The notes beneath the pieces are model-generated. The model saw only the letters and a list, made by a program, of their open reading frames with translations, ran no database searches and had not been told where the DNA came from. Position numbers and translations under genes: made by a program. Of a stretch of 64,000 nucleotides of DNA, positions 26,281 through 35,014 are shown piece by piece (position 1 is the stretch's first letter; each line of letters opens with the position of its first letter). Origin of the DNA: Kaistia terrae (GTDB lineage Bacteria; Pseudomonadota; Alphaproteobacteria; Rhizobiales; Kaistiaceae); contig NZ_JAPKNH010000007.1 in the NCBI RefSeq assembly GCF_026344005.1, positions 62,001-126,000 of the forward strand, in the 5' to 3' direction.

Positions 26281-27189
26281 ATGCGGCGGCGATTAGCAAG
26301 CATCGCAATTCTGGCGAGCATCACGATGCTGGCGATACTTGGCGGCTTGCCCCTTGTGGCGAAGGCCGCCGGTGGCGCCGAAAGCCAGCCTTCCGCCAGT
26401 TTGCGAGCCGGTGCCGCGCCCGAATCCGTCGTCATTCCCAATCTCTGGGATCCGAACCGACGCCTCGACCGGCCGGCGACGACATCGCTGACCGGCATCC
26501 GGTTCACGACCACCGACGACTTCCCGCCTTTCAACTTCACCGGCCCGGACGGCAAGCTGACCGGCTTCAACGTCGATCTCGCCCGCGCCATCTGTCGCGA
26601 ACTGAGCGTTCCCTGCACGATCCAGTCACGGCCGTGGGACGGGCTCGTCGATACGGTCGCAGCCGGCCGCGTCGACGCGGCGCTCGCCGGCATCGCGATC
26701 ACGCCGGAAACCCGCGCAAAGCTTGATTTTTCAGATGTCTATCTGCGCTCCGCCGCGCGCTTCATCGGCCGCAAGGGCGAGACGGCCGCCCGGATCAACG
26801 CCGAAGGCCCGGCCAACCGGAAGATCGCGGTCGCCAAGGGCAGCGCGCATGAGGCCTACCTCGCCGCCTTCTTCCCGACGAGCCCGCGCGTCGCGGTCGA
26901 CACTCTCGAGGCGGCCGAAGCTGCGCTCAAGGCGGGAACGGTCGATCTCGTTTTCGGCGACGGCGTGCATCTCGCCTTCTGGCTTCAATCGGAAACGGCG
27001 GCGGGATGCTGCGATTTTGTCGGCGGCGCCTATGTCGAGCCGCATTTCTTCGGCCAGGGGCTGGCGATCGCGCTACCGCCAGACCGCACCGACCTTCGCC
27101 TTGCGCTGAATTGGGCGCTCGACAGCCTCTATGACAAGGGCGTCTTCAGCGAACTCTATCTGCGCTATTTCCCGGTCGGATATTTTTAG
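26281..27189 (+). CDS. Orphan periplasmic amino-acid-type substrate-binding protein (SBP family 3)
   Basis: A 302-residue secreted protein with a signal peptide (cleavage near VAKAAGG) and an SBP_bac_3 domain: IRFTTTDDFPPFNFTGPDGK, LTGFNVDLARAICREL, PWDGLVDTVAAGRVDAALAG and FSDVYLRSAARFIGR. The family binds polar amino acids for ABC importers. No permease or ATPase gene lies next to it, so it is an orphan that may feed a remote transporter or act in sensing. The pair of cysteines GCC near residue 240 is unusual for the family. Confidence 0.82.
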   Translation: MRRRLASIAILASITMLAILGGLPLVAKAAGGAESQPSASLRAGAAPESVVIPNLWDPNRRLDRPATTSLTGIRFTTTDDFPPFNFTGPDGKLTGFNVDLARAICRELSVPCTIQSRPWDGLVDTVAAGRVDAALAGIAITPETRAKLDFSDVYLRSAARFIGRKGETAARINAEGPANRKIAVAKGSAHEAYLAAFFPTSPRVAVDTLEAAEAALKAGTVDLVFGDGVHLAFWLQSETAAGCCDFVGGAYVEPHFFGQGLAIALPPDRTDLRLALNWALDSLYDKGVFSELYLRYFPVGYF

Positions 27190-27199
27190 GGACGAGCAG

Positions 27200-27282
27200 A
27201 CGGCGGGTGAGGGATTAGGGAGCCATCCGGAGAGGGCGTCGACCCTCCCCCGGACCTTCGGCCCGACCTCTCCCCCAGAGAC
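27200..27282. repeat. Decayed copy of the palindromic element
   Basis: Contains GGCGGGTGAGGG, ATTAGGGAGCCATCCGGAGAG and CGGACCTTCGGCCCGACC, the interior words of copies B and C, but the terminal hairpins are lost or degraded. It lies between the convergent binding-protein and TerB-like genes. Confidence 0.6.
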
Positions 27283-27305
27283 CTTTGCAGAACCCCGCCC
27301 TCAAT

Positions 27306-27426
27306 ATCCTGAGGAGGCCCGCACGGCCGTCTCGAAGGCCGCAGAGCCGTCGTGCAAACCCAAGTGAAACCTGCCCTTCCGTCGTGCGTCCTTCGAGACG
27401 GCTTTCTTCGAAAGCCTCCTCAGGAT
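27306..27426. repeat. Long inverted repeat, second interspersed family
   Basis: Perfect 13-bp arms ATCCTGAGGAGGC (27306-27318) and GCCTCCTCAGGAT (27414-27426) enclose CCGTCTCGAAGG/CCTTCGAGACGG and a CTTTCTTCGAAAG hairpin. It shares words with the fragment at 17341-17390. Together with the decayed element before it, it fills the 312-bp gap; no gene is seen. Confidence 0.75.
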
Positions 27427-27501
27427 GTTGGACATGGGGTGCTGCAGAACTGCCTTTCGGCGTTTCGCGAAGGTCTGCTCAGGGAGCGGCTCTGAACTCT
27501 C

Positions 27502-27927
27502 TCAGAGCGTGCGGTGGCGGGCGCGGGCGCCGCGCTCGATGGCGGCGGCCGTCAGCGAATCCACGTCGAGCACGTCGCGGAGAAGTTCCAGGAACCGCAG
27601 TTCCTCCTGCTCAACATGCAGGTCCGCCGCCGCGACTTCGACAGCAAGCGCATAGGCCGTCTCGTGCAGCTTCTTCGGTAGCGACGTGGCAATTGTCGCC
27701 AGGATGGCGTGCAGGCCGTCATCCTCGCGGGTGATGGCGGCGCAAGCCTCGGCGATCTTGATCAGACGGTCCGTATCGAACCCGCCGAAGATCGGCAGCG
27801 TGTTGACGACGTCGCCGATCTTGCGCAATTCGCGGTCGGTCATCTGCTTATCGACAGCCGAAAGCGTCACCATTGCATAGATCAAAGCCTCCTGCGGGGA
27901 GACCGTGCTGCCTGTGGCCTTGTCCAT
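27502..27927 (-). CDS. TerB-like (tellurite resistance/DjlA N-terminal) family protein
   Basis: A 141-residue cytoplasmic helical protein with the TerB pattern: ALIYAMVTLSAVDKQMTDRE, LPIFGGFDTDRLIKIAEAC and the second-half repeat AVEVAAADLHVEQEELRFL. TerB-fold domains bind metal and occur in tellurite resistance operons and in many unlinked stress loci. No other ter gene is near, so tellurite resistance should not be assumed. ATG 27927 has AGGAGCG upstream; a longer frame to 28125 lacks similarity. Confidence 0.8.
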   Translation of the reverse strand: MDKATGSTVSPQEALIYAMVTLSAVDKQMTDRELRKIGDVVNTLPIFGGFDTDRLIKIAEACAAITREDDGLHAILATIATSLPKKLHETAYALAVEVAAADLHVEQEELRFLELLRDVLDVDSLTAAAIERGARARHRTL

Positions 27928-28136
27928 GTCGATACGCTCCTGACGCGAACGGCGTTGCCGTCCATAAATGACGAGCCTTAGCGTAAGATCTCTTGGGCCC
28001 CCATTCAACCGGGCGGCATGGCGTTCTGCGACGTTCGAAGTCGCTCGCGACCATTGACGCGGCGCGGGGCGCTGCCTAGGGTCCGCGCCCACGCGCCTTT
28101 CCAACGTCCCCGCGCGGTTCCCCAAAGAGGTTTTCG

Positions 28137-29801
28137 ATGTCGACCGGCACGCTTCCAGTTCTCGATCTTGCGCCCGAACTCGTTCAGGCAGCGCAGGTCT
28201 CGAAAGCGTGGCCGTTCGAGGAAGCGCGACGGATCGTCGAGCGGCTGAAGCGCCAGGGCCGCCCCGACGGCCCGGTGCTGTTCGAGACCGGCTACGGCCC
28301 GTCGGGCCTGCCGCATATCGGCACCTTCGGCGAAGTCGCCCGCACGACCATGGTGCGCAACGCCTTCCGCCTCCTGACCGAAGACAAGATCCCGACGCGC
28401 CTGCTCTGCTTCTCGGACGATCTGGACGGCCTGCGCAAGGTTCCGACCAACGTGCCGAACCAGGAGATGATGCAGGCCTTTATCGGCAAGCCGCTGTCCC
28501 GTGTTCCCGACCCATTCTCGAACGAATATCCCTCGTTCGGCGCGGCCAACAATGCGCGCCTGCGCGCCTTCCTCGATGGTTTCGAGTTCGAATACGAATT
28601 TGCAAGTTCGACCGACTATTACACCTCCGGTCGCTTCGACAAGGCGCTGCTGCGCATGCTCGAGGTCTATGATGAGGTGATGGCGATCATCCTGCCGACG
28701 CTCGGCCCGGATCGCCGCGCTACCTATTCGCCCTTCCTGCCGATCTCGCCCACCAGCGGCATCGTGCTGCAGGTGCCGATGGTCGACCGTAATGTCGAGA
28801 AGGGCACGATCACCTATATCGACCCGGACACGAACGAGCGCGTCGAGGTCCCGGTTACCGGCGGCGCGGTCAAGTGCCAGTGGAAGGCCGACTGGGCGAT
28901 GCGCTGGTTCGCGCTCGGCGTCGATTATGAAATGAGCGGCAAGGATTTGATCGACAGCGTCAAGCTCTCGACCCGGATCTGCCGCGCGCTCGGCTCGGAG
29001 CCGCCGGAAAGCTTCACCTACGAGCATTTCCTGGCTGAGAACGGCGAGAAGATCTCGAAGTCGAAGGGTAACGGCCTGACGATCGAGCAGTGGCTCACGT
29101 ATGCCGACAATGACAGCCTGGCGCTGTACATGTACCAGAAGCCGAAGACGGCCAAGCGCCTGTCCTTCGAGGTCATCCCGCGCACGGTCGACGAGTATTT
29201 CGGCTTCGTCGATGCCTATGGCCGCCAGCCGGTCGAGCAGCAGCTCGGCAATCCCGCCTGGCACATCCATTCCGGCCGCCCGCCGGCCGAGGCCTCGCCG
29301 ATCCCGTTCGCGATGCTGCTGAACCTCGTCAGCGTCTCGGACGCCACCGACAAGGCCGTGCTCTGGGCCTATATCTCGCGCTACATGCCGCACCTGACGG
29401 CGTCGACGCATGAGAAGCTCGACCGCCTCGCCGGCTATGCGATCCGTTATTTCAACGACGTGCTGAAGTCGAACAAGCACTACGTCGTCCCGGAAGGTGC
29501 GATCCGCGAGGCGCTCGTCGCCCTCGACGCGGCGCTGGCCGAGATGCCCGCCGGCTCGACCGCCGACGAGATCCAGACCATCGTCTTCGACATCGGCCGC
29601 AAGTATTTCCCGGACCCCAACAAGAAGGGGCCGGACGGCAACCCGCCGGGCGTCTCGCTCGATTGGTTCCGCGGCCTGTACCAGGTGCTGCTCGGCCAGG
29701 ATCAAGGACCGCGCTTTGGCTCGTTCGTGGCGATCTACGGCATTCCCGAGACGCGCGACCGCATCGCCAAGGCGCTCAAGGGCGAACTCGCGGCCGGCTA
29801 A
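28137..29801 (+). CDS. lysK: Lysyl-tRNA synthetase, class I
   Basis: Charges tRNA-Lys. The 554-residue protein is the class I (archaeal-type) enzyme, with the HIGH-equivalent [10 protein letters not shown] (about 58-67) and the KMSKS-equivalent KISKSKGNG (about 305-313), unlike the class II LysRS of most bacteria. Other conserved stretches include [13 protein letters not shown] and [15 protein letters not shown] 28137 is followed by [13 protein letters not shown]. Class I LysRS is characteristic of alphaproteobacteria and spirochaetes. No second LysRS appears in the window. Confidence 0.95.
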   Translation: MSTGTLPVLDLAPELVQAAQVSKAWPFEEARRIVERLKRQGRPDGPVLFETGYGPSGLPHIGTFGEVARTTMVRNAFRLLTEDKIPTRLLCFSDDLDGLRKVPTNVPNQEMMQAFIGKPLSRVPDPFSNEYPSFGAANNARLRAFLDGFEFEYEFASSTDYYTSGRFDKALLRMLEVYDEVMAIILPTLGPDRRATYSPFLPISPTSGIVLQVPMVDRNVEKGTITYIDPDTNERVEVPVTGGAVKCQWKADWAMRWFALGVDYEMSGKDLIDSVKLSTRICRALGSEPPESFTYEHFLAENGEKISKSKGNGLTIEQWLTYADNDSLALYMYQKPKTAKRLSFEVIPRTVDEYFGFVDAYGRQPVEQQLGNPAWHIHSGRPPAEASPIPFAMLLNLVSVSDATDKAVLWAYISRYMPHLTASTHEKLDRLAGYAIRYFNDVLKSNKHYVVPEGAIREALVALDAALAEMPAGSTADEIQTIVFDIGRKYFPDPNKKGPDGNPPGVSLDWFRGLYQVLLGQDQGPRFGSFVAIYGIPETRDRIAKALKGELAAG

Positions 29802-29915
29802 GGCCTCAAGAACTGAGATCACGGTCCGTTTTTCTTGAACGGATCGTGATCGGATTTCCCGCTCGAGCGGGGAACGGTCGCCTCCCTGCCCCGTTTGCAG
29901 GCAGGAGCGATCGCG

Positions 29916-30425
29916 ATGACCCGTTTATGGCCCGTTCTTGTTTGTGCACTCGTCGGTCCGACGCCTTCGGCGTTCGCCGACGAGCAGGGCTTCCTGAGCC
30001 GCTTCGCCGGCGACTGGTCCGGTGGCGGGCCGGTGCGCAAAAACGCGCAATCCCCCGTCATCAATGCCAGTTGTTCGGTGGCCGGCGATCAGGGCGCCAA
30101 TCGCATGTCGGTTGATGGCAGCTGCCGGGGCGCCGTCGTATTCACCCGCAACATCGGCGCCAATGTCCGCTACGACGCGGCGACCGGCAGCTATCGCGGC
30201 ACCTATGTCGGCGCGCGGGCCGGGCCGGCGGCGATTTCCGGCAAACGGACCGGCGACCGGGTCAACTTCACCATGACCTGGCCGAAGCCGGTCAATGGCA
30301 GCACCAAGGCGCGCATGACCATATTCAACAATGGCCATGGCGTGCTGCGCATCCAGGTGGTGAGCCAGCCCCAGCCGAACGGCCCGGTCACGACCCTCTC
30401 CGACCTCACGTTCCACAGGAACTGA
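29916..30425 (+). CDS. Secreted hypothetical protein
   Basis: A 169-residue exported protein. A signal peptide (MTRLWPVLVCALVGPTPSAF, cleavage near FADEQ) precedes FLSRFAGDWSGGGPVRKN and a beta-rich domain with two cysteines (NASCSVAG and DGSCRGAV) likely joined by a disulfide, then ISGKRTGDRVNFTMTWPKPV. The pattern suggests a small lipocalin- or nitrobindin-like barrel, but I cannot assign a family with confidence. ATG 29916 has AGGAG 9 nt upstream. It follows lysK by 114 bp on the same strand and ends 4 bp from the convergent deacetylase gene. Confidence 0.65.
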   Translation: MTRLWPVLVCALVGPTPSAFADEQGFLSRFAGDWSGGGPVRKNAQSPVINASCSVAGDQGANRMSVDGSCRGAVVFTRNIGANVRYDAATGSYRGTYVGARAGPAAISGKRTGDRVNFTMTWPKPVNGSTKARMTIFNNGHGVLRIQVVSQPQPNGPVTTLSDLTFHRN

Positions 30426-30429
30426 GCCC

Positions 30430-31332
30430 CTACCCTGCATAGGCCGCCGCGGCGCGGTGCAGCAGCGCGTGGCGACGGGCTATCGGCTCGACATCCGCGC
30501 CATAGCCGCCGCCGATGACGCCAGCCAGCGGAATACCCCGCCCGCGCACCGCGTCGATCACCCGCTTGTCGCGCGCGGCAAGCCCGGCATCCGAGAGCGA
30601 CAGGCGGCCGAGCCTGTCTTCCTCATGCGGATCGACGCCGGCATTGTAGAAGACGATGTCGGGATGGGTGCGGTCGAGCAGCGGCGCCAGTATCTCGTCG
30701 AGGGCAGAGAGATAGGCGCGGTCGTCCGTCTTGTCGGCCAGGCCGATATCGATCGTCGACTGGCGTTTTCGAACCGGATAATTCTTCTCGCCATGCAGTG
30801 ACAGCGTCGTCACCGTCGCGTCATTGGCAAAGATCTCGGCCGTGCCGTCGCCCTGGTGCACGTCGCAATCGACCACCAGAGCCGTGCCGATCAAGCCTTC
30901 TGCCATCAGCACGCGGATCGCCACGGCAACGTCGTTGAAGGTGCAGAAGCCGGCGCCCTGATCGCTTCGCGCGTGATGGCTGCCACCGGCCGTATTGCAG
31001 GCAAGCCCATGCGCCAGCGCCAGCCGCGCGGCGAGGATGGTGCCGCCGGTCGCTGCCGCGGCGCGTCGCACCACCGTTTCGTTCATCGGCAGGCCGATCT
31101 CGCGCTCGATGGCCGGCGGAACGTTGAGCGACAACACCGCATCGACATAGGCACGGTCATGCGCCAGCGAAAGCTGCGCCGCCGTGGCCGGTTCCGGCAC
31201 GACAAAGCCCGCCGGCGCCAATCCGTCGGCCGAAACGATCTCGGCCAGCCGCCTGTATTTCAACATGGGAAAGCGATGATCGGCCGGGATCTCTGCGGTG
31301 TAGTCGGGATGATGGACGATCGGTGGCAGCAT
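30430..31332 (-). CDS. Histone deacetylase-like amidohydrolase (class II-type, bacterial)
   Basis: Zinc hydrolase of 300 residues related to HDACs and acetylpolyamine/acetoin-utilisation deacetylases. Active-site elements: HDRAYVDAVLSL, the charge-relay GGSHHARSDQGAGFC, zinc-binding VDCDVHQGDGTAEIF and YNAGVDPHEEDRLG, then GGGYGADVEP. Bacterial substrates are small acetylated amines or unknown proteins. The start at 31332 lies close to the divergent MATE gene, leaving about 90 bp for both promoters. Specificity cannot be read from the sequence. Confidence 0.9.
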   Translation of the reverse strand: MLPPIVHHPDYTAEIPADHRFPMLKYRRLAEIVSADGLAPAGFVVPEPATAAQLSLAHDRAYVDAVLSLNVPPAIEREIGLPMNETVVRRAAAATGGTILAARLALAHGLACNTAGGSHHARSDQGAGFCTFNDVAVAIRVLMAEGLIGTALVVDCDVHQGDGTAEIFANDATVTTLSLHGEKNYPVRKRQSTIDIGLADKTDDRAYLSALDEILAPLLDRTHPDIVFYNAGVDPHEEDRLGRLSLSDAGLAARDKRVIDAVRGRGIPLAGVIGGGYGADVEPIARRHALLHRAAAAYAG

Positions 31333-31421
31333 GGGACGAACATAGGGATTCGAAAGGATCGCGTCGACGCCGGCATGGGAAGCGGCTATCGCTTCTTTCC
31401 CACACCACCACGCGCGAATTC

Positions 31422-32744
31422 ATGACCGCCATCCGTCCGTTCGAAGTCACCCATCGCGGCATCCTCGCCATCGCCGTGCCGATGACGCTCGCCTATCTGA
31501 CAACGCCGCTGCTCGGCCTGGTCGGCATGGGCGTGATCGGCCGTCTCGGCGACGTGGCGCTGCTGGGTGCCGTGGCGCTGGGCGCGGTGATTTTCGACTT
31601 CGTCTTCGCGACGTTCAATTTCCTGCGCAGCGGCACCACCGGCCTCGTCGCCCAGGCGCTGGGCGCCGATGACCGCGCCGAGATCCAGGCGACGTTCTAC
31701 CGGGCGCTGATCGTCGCCTTCGTCGTCGGACTTGGCGTCATCCTGCTGTCCCACCCGATCCTGACGGTGGCGCTGGCGGCGCTCGGCGGCAGTCCCGCCG
31801 TGCAGGCCGCGACGACGGAATACTACTCCGTGCGCGTCTTTTCGACGCCGTTCGCGTTGGCGAACTACGTCATGCTCGGCTGGCTGATCGGGCTCGGCCG
31901 CTCGACGCTCGGCCTGTTCCTGCAAACCTTTTTGAACGGCCTCAACATCGTCCTGAACATCGTCTTCGTGCTCGGTCTCGGCTGGGGGATTGCCGGTTCG
32001 GCCTGGGGCACGACGATCGGCGAGGCGGTAACCGCCATCCTCGGCCTGACTTTGGTGGTCAGCCGGCTCGACCGCGCGCATCGCCCGTCGCTGGCGCAAA
32101 TCCTCGACCGGACGCAAATCATACGCATGGTCGCGGTCAATCGCGACATCATGATCCGCTCGTTCTCGCTGCTGTTCGCCTTCGGCTTCTTTGCCTCGCG
32201 CGGCGCCAAGATGGGCGATGTCGTGCTGGCGGCGAACGCCGTCCTGATGAACTTCTTCCTCGTCGGCGGCTATTTCCTCGACGGTTTTGCCGCAGCCGCC
32301 GAGCAATATGCCGGCCGGGCCATCGGTGCGCGCTACAAGCCCGCCTTCCTGCGCTCGATGAAGCTGACGCTCGGCTGGGGCTATGTGCTGGCAACCATCG
32401 CCGCGCTCTGCTTCTGGTTCGGCGGCCCGTATCTGATCGATGCGATGACGGTGAACCCGGCCGTGCGCGAAACCGCGCGGCACTATCTGTTCTGGACGGC
32501 GCTGACGCCGCTTGCCGGCGTGCTCGCCTTCGAGATGGACGGCATCTTCATCGGCGCGACCTGGTCGGACGACATGCGCAACATGATGCTGCTGTCGGTC
32601 GTACTTTATCTCGCCGTATGGGCGGTGGCCGAGCCGCTCTGGGGCGCGCATGGCCTGTGGCTGGCCATGATCGTCTTCCTGTCGGCGCGCGGATTCACGC
32701 TCGCGTGGCGCTGCCGGGCCCGGACGCGGGCCGCCTTCGCCTGA
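31422..32744 (+). CDS. MATE family efflux transporter (DinF-like)
   Basis: Inner-membrane multidrug/toxin extrusion pump of 440 residues with about twelve helices. Characteristic parts are the N-terminal HRGILAIAVPMTLAYLTTPL, FNFLRSGTTGLVAQALGA and the second-half GYFLDGFAAAAEQYAGRAIG, the duplicated MATE pattern as in DinF. ATG 31422 (MTAIRPFEV) is preferred to the outer start at 31323, which reads into the divergent promoter. Substrate unknown. Converges with the anti-sigma gene, stops 9 bp apart. Confidence 0.9.
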   Translation: MTAIRPFEVTHRGILAIAVPMTLAYLTTPLLGLVGMGVIGRLGDVALLGAVALGAVIFDFVFATFNFLRSGTTGLVAQALGADDRAEIQATFYRALIVAFVVGLGVILLSHPILTVALAALGGSPAVQAATTEYYSVRVFSTPFALANYVMLGWLIGLGRSTLGLFLQTFLNGLNIVLNIVFVLGLGWGIAGSAWGTTIGEAVTAILGLTLVVSRLDRAHRPSLAQILDRTQIIRMVAVNRDIMIRSFSLLFAFGFFASRGAKMGDVVLAANAVLMNFFLVGGYFLDGFAAAAEQYAGRAIGARYKPAFLRSMKLTLGWGYVLATIAALCFWFGGPYLIDAMTVNPAVRETARHYLFWTALTPLAGVLAFEMDGIFIGATWSDDMRNMMLLSVVLYLAVWAVAEPLWGAHGLWLAMIVFLSARGFTLAWRCRARTRAAFA

Positions 32745-32753
32745 GCCTCGCCG

Positions 32754-33488
32754 TCAGGACGACGGCGAGAAGCGGGCATAGCCCTTGACGAGGATCGGGC
32801 CGGTCGGCCGGCCGGTCGGTGAGCCGGGGCTCGGTTCCAGCGTGATCTCGTAGAGCTGTCCCTCATGCGGCAGCGGCAGGTCCGGTCCCTGCAACCTTGT
32901 CGCCGCCTGCCGCGAAAGCGTGCCGAGCGAGACGGGTCCGGTCTCGCGGTCGGGCAGCGTCCAGACCTGCAATATCTTGCCGTCCGGCACGTCGAAGCCG
33001 CGCAATGGCCGCAGCATGACGCTGTCGTCGGCATAGGCCTGCACGATGGCGCCGGGCATCGCATCCGACTCGTTGAGCAGGACGGCGAAAGCGACAGGTT
33101 CGGGCGGCGCTGCGAGCCTTGCGCCGGCGAGATAGCCGAGGCCAAGCGCCAGGACAGCGGTGGCAGCCATCGCCGCGAAGCGCCAGGGCGAGACGGTCCT
33201 GCGCGGTTTGCCGCCAGCGCGGTCGAAAGCGACGACATTGCCCGCCGCCACGGGGGCTTCCTGCGGCAGGGCTGCGATCCGCGTCTCGATCTTGTCCCAC
33301 ATTCGTTTCGGAATAGCGGCCGGCTCGGCCGTGTCGTCCAGCGCCTGCATCGTCTTGGCCAGCTTACCGACCATCGCGGCAAGAGCAGGATCGGCCTGCA
33401 TCTCCGCCTCGAAACTCTGAGCCTCCAAGCCTTCCATCAGCCCGAGCACGAAGCGGCCGGCCTTGGCCATCTGTTCGTCGCGGCTCAT
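32754..33488 (-). CDS. Anti-sigma factor, RskA/anti-sigma-K family
   Basis: Single-pass membrane protein of 244 residues that should sequester the ECF sigma encoded just upstream. The cytoplasmic N-terminus (about 1-95) has the helical anti-sigma domain (AGRFVLGLMEGLEAQSFEAE, RMWDKIETRI), followed by one transmembrane helix (FAAMAATAVLALGLGYLAGA) and a periplasmic RskA-type C-terminal domain (AVLLNESDAMPGAIVQAYAD, LQVWTLPDRETGPVSLG). Its ATG overlaps the sigma stop (ATGA), so stoichiometric coupled synthesis is expected. Confidence 0.88.
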   Translation of the reverse strand: MSRDEQMAKAGRFVLGLMEGLEAQSFEAEMQADPALAAMVGKLAKTMQALDDTAEPAAIPKRMWDKIETRIAALPQEAPVAAGNVVAFDRAGGKPRRTVSPWRFAAMAATAVLALGLGYLAGARLAAPPEPVAFAVLLNESDAMPGAIVQAYADDSVMLRPLRGFDVPDGKILQVWTLPDRETGPVSLGTLSRQAATRLQGPDLPLPHEGQLYEITLEPSPGSPTGRPTGPILVKGYARFSPSS

Positions 33489-34054
33489 GACAGGCACTCC
33501 TGCAAGGCGATGACGCCGCGCCGGATCCAGGATTTGACGGTGCCGAGCGGCGCTTTCATCGTCGCGGCCACCTCGCCATGGTCGAGGCCGGTGACGTAGC
33601 AGAGCAGGATCGCCTGACGCTTCGGCTCATCCAGTTCGCCGAGGCAGGATTTGAGCGCGTCGCGGTCGGAAAGCTGGTTCATCGCCGCCATGGCGTCAGC
33701 CGCGCGGTCGCCGATGGCGGCGACATCCTCGGCGTCGTGAAATTCGAGACGGGCATCGTTGCGGATCAGGTTGAGAGCGCGGTTGCGGACGATGGTCGTC
33801 AGCCAGGCGCGGGCGGTTCCGCGCTGCGGATCGAAGCGAGCGGCGGATTGCCAGGCCGAGACAAAGCCATCCTGCACGGCTTCCTCGGCCAGATCCTGCC
33901 GTCGCACAATGCGGCGCGCGATCGCGATCAGCCGACCGGCCTCAGTCTCGAACAGCCTGGCGAGGGCGCTTCGGTCGCCCCGCGCCACGGCGAGCATCAA
34001 TCCGTCCGGTGTCTGATCCAGCATCGTTTCCTGCGGCATCGCTAGGGCGCTCAT
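33485..34054 (-). CDS. ECF RNA polymerase sigma factor, SigK-like
   Basis: ECF sigma of about 189 residues. Region 2: LFETEAGRLIAIARRIVRRQ with DLAEEAVQDGFVSAWQSA; then GTARAWLTTIVRNRALNLIR; region 4: EPKRQAILLCYVTGLDHGEV and TVKSWIRRGVIAL. It is coupled to an RskA-type anti-sigma, the arrangement known for SigK systems. The DUF4394 gene diverges from it and is a recurrent neighbour of such pairs, so it is a likely target. Starts at 34054, 34040 and 34063 are possible; 34054 is reported. Confidence 0.88.
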   Translation of the reverse strand: MSALAMPQETMLDQTPDGLMLAVARGDRSALARLFETEAGRLIAIARRIVRRQDLAEEAVQDGFVSAWQSAARFDPQRGTARAWLTTIVRNRALNLIRNDARLEFHDAEDVAAIGDRAADAMAAMNQLSDRDALKSCLGELDEPKRQAILLCYVTGLDHGEVAATMKAPLGTVKSWIRRGVIALQECLS

Positions 34055-34187
34055 TCCCTTCATACACACGGCAGCGGCTTCGCGATGCAGGTCTGAGAAT
34101 TATTTTCGTCCGCTGCATCCAGCCGCGGGGCTGGCGGGTAACGGACCTGCAGGGCTGCGACCCGCAGTCGTTCCAAAGGAGATGATC

Positions 34188-34976
34188 GTGCCCAAGAACC
34201 AGACCGCCATCCGCCTCGCCGCCACCGCCTTCGTTACCGTCGCCGGCTTGTCCGCCGCCTCGGCCGCCCCCGCCATCGGCCTGACCGGCGACAAGACGCT
34301 GGTGATGTTCGATACCGAGACGCGCAAGGTTTCCGGCTCCGTCGACGTCGCCGGCGTCGACAAGCTGCACGGCATCGACGTCCGCCCCGCCGACAGCCTG
34401 CTGTATGGCGTCGCCTCGGACGGCCGCATCGTCACGATCGACCCGGCTTCCGGCAAGGCGACCGACAAGAGCAAGCTTTCGCAGATGCTGCCCGATGGCG
34501 TCTCGGCGATCGTCGATTTCAATCCGGCCGCCGACCGTCTGCGCCTGATGGGCACGGACGGCACCAATCTCCGCGTCAATGTCGACGACGGCAAGGTGAC
34601 GGTCGATGGCTCGCTCGCCTATGAGGCCGGCGACATGCATGCCGGCGAAAAGCCCGCCATCGTCGCCGCCGCCTATACCAACTCAGTCGGCAAGCCGGAA
34701 AAGACGGCGATGTTCGACATCGACGCCACCATCGTCGCGCTGATCCAGCAGACCAAGCCGAATGACGGCGAGCTGAAGGCGATCGGCAAGCTGAAGATCG
34801 ATGCCGCGCCGAGCTACGCCTTCGACATCCATTCGACGAAGGATCTGGTCAATACCGCTTATCTGGTCGCCGGAGACACGCTCTACACGGTCGATCTCAC
34901 CAGCGGCGAGGCCAAGTCGTCCGGCAAGCTGGAAGGCCTGACCGGTACGCTGCGCGACATCGCGATCCAGCCGTAA
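34188..34976 (+). CDS. DUF4394 domain exported protein
   Basis: A 262-residue secreted beta-propeller-like protein. A signal peptide (cleavage near SAASAAPAIG) precedes the DUF4394 repeats: LVMFDTETRKVSGSVDVAGV, LHGIDVRPADSLLYGVASDG, ADRLRLMGTDGTNLRVNVDD. Function unknown. The GTG at 34188 is preferred to ATG 34182 because AAAGGAG sits directly against the ATG but 6 nt from the GTG. It diverges from the ECF sigma gene with only about 130 bp between, suggesting that the sigma controls it. Confidence 0.87.
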   Translation: MPKNQTAIRLAATAFVTVAGLSAASAAPAIGLTGDKTLVMFDTETRKVSGSVDVAGVDKLHGIDVRPADSLLYGVASDGRIVTIDPASGKATDKSKLSQMLPDGVSAIVDFNPAADRLRLMGTDGTNLRVNVDDGKVTVDGSLAYEAGDMHAGEKPAIVAAAYTNSVGKPEKTAMFDIDATIVALIQQTKPNDGELKAIGKLKIDAAPSYAFDIHSTKDLVNTAYLVAGDTLYTVDLTSGEAKSSGKLEGLTGTLRDIAIQP

Positions 34977-34991
34977 CCCGGTAAAGGCGCG

Positions 34992-35014
34992 GCGAGACGG
35001 TCAGGCCGTCTCGC
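34992..35014. terminator. Hairpin overlapping the pyrD stop region
   Basis: Perfect 9-bp arms GCGAGACGG and CCGTCTCGC around a 5-nt loop, at the junction of the convergent DUF4394 and pyrD genes. The right arm is inside the last pyrD codons. There is no T-tract, so a stop for transcription is only probable. Confidence 0.45.
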
